Below, piece by piece: positions 46,821-54,011 of a DNA stretch of 61,889 nt (position 1 is its first letter; every line of letters starts with the position of its first letter). Source of the DNA: JADZAI01 sp046348585 (GTDB taxonomy: Bacteria > Pseudomonadota > Alphaproteobacteria > Micropepsales > Micropepsaceae); the NCBI GenBank assembly GCA_046348585.1, contig JAXMDZ010000018.1:1-61889 (forward strand), read 5' to 3'. The position numbers and the translations under genes were made by a program. Below the pieces are notes generated by a model. The model was not told the origin of the DNA. It did no database searches and worked only from the letters and a program-made list of their open reading frames with translations.

Positions 46821-47237
46821 TCACTCGTCCCGATAGACCTTTTCGCGGCGCTCGTGGCGCTCCTGCGCCTCGATCGACAGCGTGGCGATCGGGCGGGCGT
46901 CGAGACGGCGCAGCGAAATCGGCTCGCCGGTGTCTTCGCAGAACCCATAGGTGCCGTCGTCGATTCGCCGCAGGGCGGCGTCGATCTTGGCGATCAGCTT
47001 GCGCTGGCGGTCGCGGGTCCTCAGTTCGAGGGCGCGATCCGATTCGTGCGACGCCCGATCGGTGAGATCGGCGTGCTGGACGGTTTCCTCCTGCAGGCTG
47101 GCCACGGTTTCGCGGCTTTCCTTGCGGATTTCTTCCTTCCAGTCCTTGAGTTTGCGCCGGAAATACTCCCGCTGGCGCTCATTCATGAACGGCTCGTCGT
47201 CGGACGGCCGATAGTCGGCCGGCAACACAATACCCAT
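46821..47237 (-). CDS. dksA: RNA polymerase-binding protein DksA
   Basis: 138 residues. Coiled coil with the catalytic tip DLTDRA (residues 57-62, matching DxxDxA), and the C-terminal GTYGFCEDTGEPISLRRLDARPIATLSIEAQERHERREK. Only one zinc-finger cysteine (C100) of the usual four remains; the partners are T103, S121 and A124. That is common in alphaproteobacterial DksA, so zinc binding is probably lost while RNA polymerase control with ppGpp is kept. Confidence 0.92.
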   Translation of the reverse strand: MGIVLPADYRPSDDEPFMNERQREYFRRKLKDWKEEIRKESRETVASLQEETVQHADLTDRASHESDRALELRTRDRQRKLIAKIDAALRRIDDGTYGFCEDTGEPISLRRLDARPIATLSIEAQERHERREKVYRDE

Positions 47238-47361
47238 GCGCTGCGAACCCTCCTTTTAAGAGGCGAAGCGTGGCCTCGCGGGCCGCTGTATAGCTAGGCT
47301 GACTTTGCGGCACAACCGGGGCCGCAACGACGATTTGATGACGGCGGCGAGGACGTCTCGC

Positions 47362-47778
47362 TCAGGCCGCGTATTCGAGCTTGGCCAACTCAACCTGCGC
47401 GCGCAGGTCGATCTCGTCGATCAGGCTCTGAAGGCCGGGTTCGTTGAACTCGTCCCGCCGCTCGGCGACCAGGGCGGTCAGGCGGCGCAGGGTCTGGCGC
47501 GGGATGGTTCCGGCCAGCAGTCCGATCTTGATGTCGTCGAGCAGGTCCAGCATGTCGCTCGCCCGGCGGACGGCCCGGCGGCGGCCGGTCGTCGGGTCGG
47601 GCGTCTCCTGCAAGGCCAGCAGCGCGTCGAGCGCGGCGACCTGCAAGGTGGCGCTCGACGCCGAAGGGGCGCGCGCGGCGGCCGGCGATTCGACCGAGAA
47701 CGACCCGCCCGTGCCGCCGGCCTTCGACGGCGCGGACTTGGCGATCTGGTCGGGACGGCGTGGACCTTCGATACGCAT
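47362..47778 (-). CDS. fliX: Flagellar assembly regulator FliX
   Basis: 138 residues. Starts MRIEGPRRP and contains DALLALQETPDPTTGRRRAVRRASDMLDLLDDIKIGLLAGTIPRQTLRRLTALV and a C-terminal IDEIDLRAQVELAKLE, the FliX pattern. In Caulobacter FliX binds FlbD and makes sigma-54 flagellar transcription depend on early basal body assembly. Divergent from flgI, as in Caulobacter. Confidence 0.9.
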   Translation of the reverse strand: MRIEGPRRPDQIAKSAPSKAGGTGGSFSVESPAAARAPSASSATLQVAALDALLALQETPDPTTGRRRAVRRASDMLDLLDDIKIGLLAGTIPRQTLRRLTALVAERRDEFNEPGLQSLIDEIDLRAQVELAKLEYAA

Positions 47779-47833
47779 GGGGGCCGGCGGCCTCTGGCGA
47801 GCGTTACACTGGCCCTAAACTCGCCTCCCATCG

Positions 47834-47879
47834 TTAACACTCTCCTAACAATCGTTGACGACCCGGCAGATATTGCCGC
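47834..47879. promoter_or_regulatory. CtrA-like and FlbD-like sites between fliX and flgI
   Basis: TTAA-N7-CTAA (47834-47848) is a one-mismatch CtrA site that could serve fliX. CCGGCA-GATAT-TGCCGC (47863-47879) is the fourth copy of the flagellar palindrome. The palindrome is 71 bp upstream of the flgI sigma-54 promoter and about 85 bp from the fliX start. Confidence 0.55.
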
Positions 47880-47950
47880 CGGAGGCGCAGAGCGACGCGC
47901 GGGCGGGCGCGAAAACCCGCCGGAATCCGCGGAAATCCGCCCGTTTACCC

Positions 47951-47966
47951 TGGCACGGGCTTCGCA
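47951..47966 (+). promoter_or_regulatory. Sigma-54 promoter of flgI-cheL-flbY
   Basis: TGGCACG-GGCT-TCGCA has GG-N10-GC spacing and one change from the TTGC core at -12. It lies 44 bp before the flgI ATG. Confidence 0.75.
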
Positions 47967-48010
47967 TGGCCGAGGCGGGCAAGAACGCCCCGAGCCGAAA
48001 GCCGCGAACC

Positions 48011-49138
48011 ATGAAGCCGTTCCGCCGCCTGATTGCGACCCTCGCCGCCCTCGCGGTGGCGTTCTCGCCCATGGCCGCGCCGGACGCTTTCGCCTTCTCC
48101 CGGATCAAGGACCTCGCCGACGTCGAGGGCGTGCGCGACAACATGCTGGTCGGCTACGGCCTTGTGGTCGGCCTGAACGGCACCGGCGATTCGCTGCGCA
48201 ATTCGCCGTTCACGCTCCAGTCGGTGCAGTCGATGCTGGAGCGCCTCGGCGTCAATACGCGCGGCGCGACGCTCAACACCAAGAACGTCGCCGCCGTGAT
48301 GGTGACCGCCAGCCTGCCCGCCTTCGCCAGCCAGGGCTCGCGCATCGACATCAGCGTCAGCGCCCTCGGCGACGCCAAGAGCCTCCAGGGCGGCACGCTG
48401 CTCGTCACCCCGCTGCTCGCCGCCGACGGCGAGATCTACGCCGTCGCCCAGGGCCCGATCGCGGTCGGCGGCTTCAAGGCCGAAGGCGCCGCCGCCTCGG
48501 TCGAGCGCGGCGTGCCGACCAGCGGCCGCATCGCCTCCGGGGCCATCGTCGAGCGCGAAGTGCCGTTCGAACTGGCGACGCTGGAGCGCATGCGCCTGGC
48601 GCTGCGCAATCCCGACTTCACCACCGCCAAGCGCATCCAGGACGCGATCAACCGCATGCTGGGGGCGGGCGCGGCGATCGCCACCAACCCGGCGACGGTC
48701 GAACTGGTGCTGCCGCAGCGCGGCCCCGGCGACGTCGTCGCCCTGCTCACCGACATCGAGCAATTGCGGGTCGATCCCGACCAGCCGGCCAAGATCGTCA
48801 TCGACGAGGAATCCGGCATCATCGTCATGGGCGCCGAGGTGCGGGTCAGCCGCGTCGCCATCGCCCAGGGCAATCTCACCATCAAGATCACCGAGGCGCC
48901 GCAGGTCAGCCAGCCCGAGGCGCTCGCGCAGGCCGGCGAGAGCGTCGTCGTGCCGCGCAGCGAAGTGACGGTCGACGACGGCGGCGATCGCAAGCTCGCC
49001 ATCGTCGACGAGACGGTCAGCCTCCAGTCGCTGGTCGACGGCCTCAACGCGCTCGGCATCGGGCCGCGCGACATGATCGCCATTCTCCAGGCGATCAAGG
49101 CCGCCGGCGCGCTCCAGGCCGAAATCGAGGTGATGTGA
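48011..49138 (+). CDS. flgI: Flagellar P-ring protein FlgI
   Basis: 375 residues from ATG 48011; the frame is open back to 47855 but that part contains the promoter. Signal peptide to about AFA (residue 28), then SRIKDLADVEGVRDNMLVGYGLVVGLNGTGDSLRNSPFTLQSVQSMLERLGVNTRG, which is diagnostic. The C-terminus has TVSLQSLVDGLNALGIGPRDMIAILQAIKAAGALQAEIEVM. Periplasmic ring around the rod, assembled with FlgA. Confidence 0.97.
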   Translation: MKPFRRLIATLAALAVAFSPMAAPDAFAFSRIKDLADVEGVRDNMLVGYGLVVGLNGTGDSLRNSPFTLQSVQSMLERLGVNTRGATLNTKNVAAVMVTASLPAFASQGSRIDISVSALGDAKSLQGGTLLVTPLLAADGEIYAVAQGPIAVGGFKAEGAAASVERGVPTSGRIASGAIVEREVPFELATLERMRLALRNPDFTTAKRIQDAINRMLGAGAAIATNPATVELVLPQRGPGDVVALLTDIEQLRVDPDQPAKIVIDEESGIIVMGAEVRVSRVAIAQGNLTIKITEAPQVSQPEALAQAGESVVVPRSEVTVDDGGDRKLAIVDETVSLQSLVDGLNALGIGPRDMIAILQAIKAAGALQAEIEVM

Positions 49139-49494
49139 TGAACTTCGCCGCCGCCCCCGTCGAGGTCAAACCGCTCGCCGATCTCGGCACCGCGCTGCAG
49201 AACCGCCAGCGCGAGGCGGCCCGCAACGCGGCCCAGGATTTCGAGTCCGTCTTCGTCTCGCAGATGATGGAGCCGATGTTCCAGGGCCTGAAGACCGACG
49301 GCATGTTCGGCGGCGGCCAGGGCGAGGCGGTGTTCCGCTCGCTGATGATCCAGGAAGTCGGCAAGGAGATCTCCAAGTCCGGCGGCGTCGGCATCTCCGA
49401 TGCGGTGTTCGGCGAGATGCTCCGCATGCAGGGCCTGCGCGACGAACCGATCGCCAGCCCGGTCCAGAACGCCGCCGCCGCGATGGAGTTCTAG
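49138..49494 (+). CDS. cheL: Rod-binding protein, FlgJ N-terminal domain type (CheL)
   Basis: 118 residues, starting at an ATG that shares one base with the flgI stop (TGATG). Core: NAAQDFESVFVSQMMEPMFQGLKTDGMFGGGQGEAVFRSLMIQEVGKEISKSGGVGISDAVFGEML, the FlgJ rod-cap domain. The muramidase domain of enterobacterial FlgJ is absent, as in the Caulobacter protein called CheL in the same flgI-cheL-flbY order. Probably a rod assembly cap that needs a separate lytic enzyme. Confidence 0.9.
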   Translation: MNFAAAPVEVKPLADLGTALQNRQREAARNAAQDFESVFVSQMMEPMFQGLKTDGMFGGGQGEAVFRSLMIQEVGKEISKSGGVGISDAVFGEMLRMQGLRDEPIASPVQNAAAAMEF

Positions 49495-49497
49495 GCG

Positions 49498-49920
49498 ATG
49501 GCCGACCGCGTCGACGTCATCCTCGAACTGACCCGGCAGCTGTCGCAGCTCGTCGCCCGCGAGATGGAGCTGATCGAGGCGCGCGAGGCCCATCGCCTGA
49601 CCGATCTGGAGGAGGAACGCTCGCGCTTCTCGCTGCTCTATACGCGCGAGATGCAGGCGGCCAAGGCCGACCCGGCGTCGATGAAGAAGGCCGGCCCCGA
49701 AAAGCTCCGCCGCCTGCGCGACGAGACCGCCGCCTTCAACGCCGCCATCGACCGCCACCAGCGCCTGATCGCCCGCGTCCGCCATGTCTCGGAAGGCATC
49801 ATCAAGGCGGTCGCCGACGAAGCCTCGCGCCAGCGCGCGCCCAAGACCGTCTATGGCGCGGGCGGCACGACCTATGGCCGCACCGGCGCGGCCCCCATCG
49901 CCATCAACCAGAAGATCTGA
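49498..49920 (+). CDS. flbY: FlbY/FlgN-like flagellar protein
   Basis: 140 residues, almost all helical: DVILELTRQLSQLVAREMELIEAREAHRLTDLEEERSRFSLLYTREM then LRRLRDETAAFNAAIDRHQRLIARVRHVSEGIIKAVADEA. This layout resembles FlgN export chaperones. Position right after cheL matches flbY in Caulobacter. The likely role is chaperoning hook-associated proteins, by analogy only. The tail (TVYGAGGTTYGRTGAAPIAINQ) is a typical short C-terminal motif of these proteins. Confidence 0.78.
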   Translation: MADRVDVILELTRQLSQLVAREMELIEAREAHRLTDLEEERSRFSLLYTREMQAAKADPASMKKAGPEKLRRLRDETAAFNAAIDRHQRLIARVRHVSEGIIKAVADEASRQRAPKTVYGAGGTTYGRTGAAPIAINQKI

Positions 49921-50069
49921 CGGCCGCGACATCCGTCACAGGAACGGCGCAACCGCCGGAGGCGCGTGCCGACGGTCACAGAACGCAGGCCCATCCGTCT
50001 TTATCGCGAGGACCGGCGCCGCCGCATGGCCGGCCGCCCTCGAAAAAACGGATTTGGGAAGACCTCGAC

Positions 50070-50591
50070 ATGACCCGCGCCACTCTGGCGGCCGCCCTGG
50101 CCGCCGCGCTCTCCGCCTCCGCGGCCATGGCCGCCGAAGCCGGCTCCGACGCCGAAATCGCCCGCGGCAAATATCTCGTCGGCATCATGGACTGCTCGGC
50201 CTGCCACACGCCGGGCAGCTTCCTCGGCAAGCCCGACTTCGACCGCTATCTGGCCGGCAGCGATGTCGGCTTCGCGGTGCCGGGCCTCGGCTATTTCTGG
50301 GGCGCGAACCTGACGCCCGACGAGGCGACCGGCATCGGGTCGTGGTCGAAGGACGAGATCGTCACCGCGCTGCGCACCGGCGTGCGTCCGGACGGCCGTC
50401 AGCTCGCCCCCGCGATGCCGTGGATCTCGTATGCGAGCCTCACCGACGAGGACGCCTACGCCGTCGCCGCCTTCCTGAAGACGCTGCCGCCGATCCGCAA
50501 CGACGCCGAGATCGCCCCGGTGGGCTGGGATGAGACGCCGGCCGCGCCCTATCAGCCGGTGGTCTTTCCGGAAGTCGCGGCCGCGCCCTGA
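50070..50591 (+). CDS. Secreted c-type cytochrome
   Basis: 173 residues. Signal peptide (cleavage near AMAAEA, residue 22), then RGKYLVGIMDCSACHTPGSF with heme-binding C42-x2-C45-H46, and the likely axial methionine M116 in LAPAMPWISYASLTDEDAYAVAAFLKTL. One heme. Such single-domain cytochromes often serve periplasmic dehydrogenases; the PQQ enzyme at 5-7 kb is one possible donor but is far away. Electron partner unknown. Confidence 0.88.
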   Translation: MTRATLAAALAAALSASAAMAAEAGSDAEIARGKYLVGIMDCSACHTPGSFLGKPDFDRYLAGSDVGFAVPGLGYFWGANLTPDEATGIGSWSKDEIVTALRTGVRPDGRQLAPAMPWISYASLTDEDAYAVAAFLKTLPPIRNDAEIAPVGWDETPAAPYQPVVFPEVAAAP

Positions 50592-50681
50592 GCGCGCCGC
50601 GGCCTCTTGCCGCTCGCGCCGGTTTCCTCTCAAGTCCGCGGACGCGCCCTGCGCCCACGCGGTCTTGAGGGGAGGATCGGT

Positions 50682-51149
50682 ATGATATCCGCCTGTTCGA
50701 CGCTTCTGCTTGCGGCGACGCTGGCCGCCGGCCTCGTGCCCGCCGCCGCGGCCGACGCCGCCGGCCGGATCACCGGGATCGGCGGCGTGTTCGTGACGAG
50801 CAAGGACCCGCAGGCGCTCGCGGCCTGGTATCGGGACGTGCTCGGCATCGCGCTGGAGCCCTGGGGCGGCGCGGCCCTGCGTTACGACGCGCCGGGCCAT
50901 CCCCCGGCGGCGATCTGGGGGCCCTTCCCGGCGGGCACGGAGTATTTCGCCCCCTCGACCCGCGAGTTCATGATCAATTTCGCGGTCGACGACCTCGACG
51001 CCTTCATCGCGGTCATCGAGGCGAAGGGCGTCAAGATTCTGGGCCGCATGGACGACGCGACCGGCAGGTTCGCGTGGATCGCCGATCCGGACGGCACCAA
51101 GATCGAGCTGTGGCAGCCCCCGGCCGGCGAGGCCGGCACGACGCCCTGA
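50682..51149 (+). CDS. Secreted VOC (glyoxalase-like) family protein
   Basis: 155 residues from ATG 50682, with GGGGAGGA upstream. A signal peptide (MISACSTLLLAATLAAGLVPAAA) precedes a VOC fold: GIGGVFVTSKDPQALAAWYRDVLGIALEPWGGAALRYDAP...FAVDDLDAFIAVIEAKGVKIL...WIADPDGTKIELWQPP. A periplasmic VOC protein is uncommon, since the family is mostly cytosolic. Substrate unknown. Confidence 0.8.
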   Translation: MISACSTLLLAATLAAGLVPAAAADAAGRITGIGGVFVTSKDPQALAAWYRDVLGIALEPWGGAALRYDAPGHPPAAIWGPFPAGTEYFAPSTREFMINFAVDDLDAFIAVIEAKGVKILGRMDDATGRFAWIADPDGTKIELWQPPAGEAGTTP

Positions 51150-51158
51150 GGCCGCGCC

Positions 51159-53852
51159 CTAGAACAGCGAGGCGACGGACGAGTCCTGCGATCCGGCCTG
51201 CAGGCGCGCGAGGCCGGAATTGTAGTTGGCGAGCTGCGCCTGGAGATAGGCCGGCACCGCGCCGCCGGTCTTGCCCTTGGCCGCCTCGCCGTCTCCGGTC
51301 AGCAGCTTCTTGGTCTCGGGGTCCATCGTCAGCTCGCGATAGGCGGTGCGGATCGCCGCCATCGCCGCGCCGATGGCGCTGCGGGCGCTCGCCGCGCTCT
51401 CCTTGGTCGCCAGCGAATACGACGCCTTGAGGCCGAGCGCATAGGTCGGCAGCTCCGCGCTGTCGGCATTGGCGTCCGCGTCCGCCGACGGCTTGACGAA
51501 GCGCCCGGCCGAAAGGCCGAGACCGGCGAGCGCGTCGAGATTGCCCGCCCCCGCCTTCAGCGTGACCGACTGTCCCTCGCGCGGCTCGATCTTGATCTGC
51601 TCGCCCGCCGCGCCGCGCACGATGCTGGCCTTGCCGTTGAGCTGGAGCACGGCGTTCAGCTTGCGCACCAGCGTCGTCGCCGTCTCGCCGGCCGAAATCG
51701 TGATGCGCCGCGCCGTCAGATCGCCGACCTGAAGAGTGAAATAGTCGCCCGGCCGCGCCGTCGTCTGCGCCGTGATGGTGCGGGTCTGGCCGGTGCTCAG
51801 CGGCCCGGTCGGCAGGCCGAGCGCGTCGAGCGCCGACGCGCCGCCCGCATCGACCGCGAGGCCGCGTCCGTAACCCTCGCCCGCCGTCACGCCGAACTGC
51901 GAGGCCCAGACTTCCGCGCCGCTCGCGTCGAGTTCGGCGGCGAAGGCGTTGGCGGTGTTGGCGAGCGTCTGCGTCGCGCCGGGCAGCGCGCCCTTGGTTT
52001 CGCCCGCGACGAAGATGCGCCCGCCCGTGACCGCGATGCCGTTGATCTTGTCGGCCGCGCCGCTGCCCAGATAGCTGACGAAGTCGGCGCTGACGCTCGC
52101 CCCGGCATCGTCCAGCTTGAAGACATAGCCGTCCATGCCGCCGCTATGGGCGGTGGCGACGCTCGCGCCGCCGCCGGTCAGCGCGGCGTTGGTGGTGGAG
52201 CCGGCGAGATAGACCGAGCCGCCCTCGACCGCGAGGCCGGCGATCGTGCCGCCCGAAAGATCGCCCAGCGTCTGCGACCACACCGCGGCGCTGGTCGCAT
52301 CGGCGGTGGAGAATTTGCGCACCACGCCCTGCCCGCTCTCGGTCGAGGCGACGACGAGATCGCCGTTGCCGTCGATGGCGAGGCCGGCCACGCGATCGTC
52401 GCCCGCCGTGCCGAACTGGCGCGTATAGAGGCGCGTCCCCGCCGCATCGAGCTTCATCACATAGGCGTCCGCGCCGCCGATCGAGGCGGCCGCGCCCTGG
52501 ATGCGGCCCTTGGTCTGGCCGCCGACATAGATCGCATCGTCCGGCCCCACGGCCACCGCCGTCGCGCCGTCGTCGAGCGCCGAGCCGATCTGGCGGGCGA
52601 AGACTTCCTCGCCGCCCGCGCTCACCTTGACGACCAGCGAGTCCTTGCCGCCCGCCGAAACGCCGGTGCCCAGCTTGCCCGCGATCTGGCCCGCGACGAT
52701 CGCCGCGCCCTTGCTGTCGACCGCCAGGCCGAGGCCGTTCGCCTCGGTCGTCGCGCCCAGCAGCTTCGACCACAGCAGATTGCCGGCCGAATCGTATTTG
52801 CGCAGCATCACGTCGCTGGACGACTGGTTGAGCTGGCTGCCGAGATCGGCGTTGGTCGTCCCCATCACGAAGACGTTGCCGTCGGAATCGACCGCCGTCT
52901 GCTTGACGTTGATCTCGCCGTCGTCGTCGGCGATCGGGCTGCGATAGACGGTGGTCGGCGACGCGCCGTCCACTTCCAGCTTGCGCAGCTCCGCCCCGGC
53001 CTTGCCCTGGTTGGCGAGATAGAGCGCGGTCGAGGGTGCGCTGGGCGCGAAGCTGATCGTCTCGCTGGCGTAGCCGTTGACCCGCACCGCGTATTGCTTG
53101 GGCGGGGTGAAATTGTCCTTCTTGTCGGTGTCGGCGGGCGTCACGTCGAGCCGCTGCAACCGCGTCTGGATACCGGCGTCCGCCAGCTTGCCGTTGATGA
53201 AGGCGATGACGTTGCCGAGATTGCGCGGCTGCGTCATCTCGCCGAGGTCGATGGCGACCGCCGTGGTCGCAGTGCCCCGCTTGACGTTGATGGTGAAGGG
53301 CGAGGCGCTGTCGAGCGCCGCCATCGGCGACTGCACGTCGCCCTGCACGACGGTGCGGGTGGTGAAGACCGAGCTGGAGCGGGTGACGGCGGCGGCGGTC
53401 TTGGCGGCGGTCTGCTTCGCGCCGGTCAGCAGCGTCAGCGTGTCGAGCTCGAGCCCGGCGGCGTATTTCATCGTCTCGGCGAAGCCGGTCTGGAAGCGGG
53501 CGTTGAGCCCGGCGAGCGTACCGCTCTGCGCCTTGCTGTCGGCGGCGGCGTTCGCCAGCGTCTGCAGGGTCGAAAGACCCTTGTAGAGCGCGAAGAGCTT
53601 CTTGTAGTCGGCCGGCACGCCCGGCTTGTCGAAGGAGGAATCCTTCTCGTCGATCAGCCCGTCGGCCTGCATCGCCTTGACGAGGCGGGCGGCGTCGCTG
53701 GTCGAGTTGGAGGCGTCCCAGGGCGTCTTCACGTCCACCTTCACGGCGGAACCGGAGGCGTCCTCGCGCGCCGCGGCGGCCCGCGAGGCCCGCGCAGCCG
53801 TCAGCGCCGAGCTGGTATAGCCCGTGAAACCGGCGAGAATGCTGAGGTCCAT
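51159..53852 (-). CDS. Flagellar axial-type protein carrying a beta-propeller (SBBP-like) insert
   Basis: 897 residues from ATG 53852 (MDLSILAGFTGYTSSALTAARA). No Sec signal. The helical N-terminus (about 1-150) and helical C-terminus (about 815-885) resemble flagellar axial proteins exported through the flagellum. Between them are two segments like the hook-IN motif of FliD/FlgK (about 205-235, VIAFINGKLADAGIQTRLQRL, and 720-760, TLVRKLNAVLQLNGKASIV). Six or seven repeats of about 50-60 residues follow the first (about 310-675) with the pattern W-x-x-x-G-...-G-LAVD-x-x-G-x-x-x-VAG, as in beta-propeller SBBP repeats. Flanked by flagellar and FlmG-like genes. Possibly a filament or hook surface protein; not a recognised named family. 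Confidence 0.6.
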   Translation of the reverse strand: MDLSILAGFTGYTSSALTAARASRAAAAREDASGSAVKVDVKTPWDASNSTSDAARLVKAMQADGLIDEKDSSFDKPGVPADYKKLFALYKGLSTLQTLANAAADSKAQSGTLAGLNARFQTGFAETMKYAAGLELDTLTLLTGAKQTAAKTAAAVTRSSSVFTTRTVVQGDVQSPMAALDSASPFTINVKRGTATTAVAIDLGEMTQPRNLGNVIAFINGKLADAGIQTRLQRLDVTPADTDKKDNFTPPKQYAVRVNGYASETISFAPSAPSTALYLANQGKAGAELRKLEVDGASPTTVYRSPIADDDGEINVKQTAVDSDGNVFVMGTTNADLGSQLNQSSSDVMLRKYDSAGNLLWSKLLGATTEANGLGLAVDSKGAAIVAGQIAGKLGTGVSAGGKDSLVVKVSAGGEEVFARQIGSALDDGATAVAVGPDDAIYVGGQTKGRIQGAAASIGGADAYVMKLDAAGTRLYTRQFGTAGDDRVAGLAIDGNGDLVVASTESGQGVVRKFSTADATSAAVWSQTLGDLSGGTIAGLAVEGGSVYLAGSTTNAALTGGGASVATAHSGGMDGYVFKLDDAGASVSADFVSYLGSGAADKINGIAVTGGRIFVAGETKGALPGATQTLANTANAFAAELDASGAEVWASQFGVTAGEGYGRGLAVDAGGASALDALGLPTGPLSTGQTRTITAQTTARPGDYFTLQVGDLTARRITISAGETATTLVRKLNAVLQLNGKASIVRGAAGEQIKIEPREGQSVTLKAGAGNLDALAGLGLSAGRFVKPSADADANADSAELPTYALGLKASYSLATKESAASARSAIGAAMAAIRTAYRELTMDPETKKLLTGDGEAAKGKTGGAVPAYLQAQLANYNSGLARLQAGSQDSSVASLF

Positions 53853-53973
53853 CGGGACGATGGCCAAGAAAACGCCTCCGCAAGGGCGCCCGAATCCCTT
53901 TCGCGCGCCATGCCCCAAAATGCCTCTCCCGGGGTTAAGGGGGTCTGAAGGAAACCCCTTCGATTTACCATGC

Positions 53974-53988
53974 TTAACGGATCGTTAA
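53974..53988 (+). promoter_or_regulatory. CtrA-type site upstream of the FlmG-like gene
   Basis: TTAACGGATCGTTAA matches TTAA-N7-TTAA exactly, 24 bp before the ATG at 54012 and between this gene and the divergent propeller-protein gene. Confidence 0.55.
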
Positions 53989-54011
53989 TCGGCCCGGGCG
54001 AGGATCGCGCC

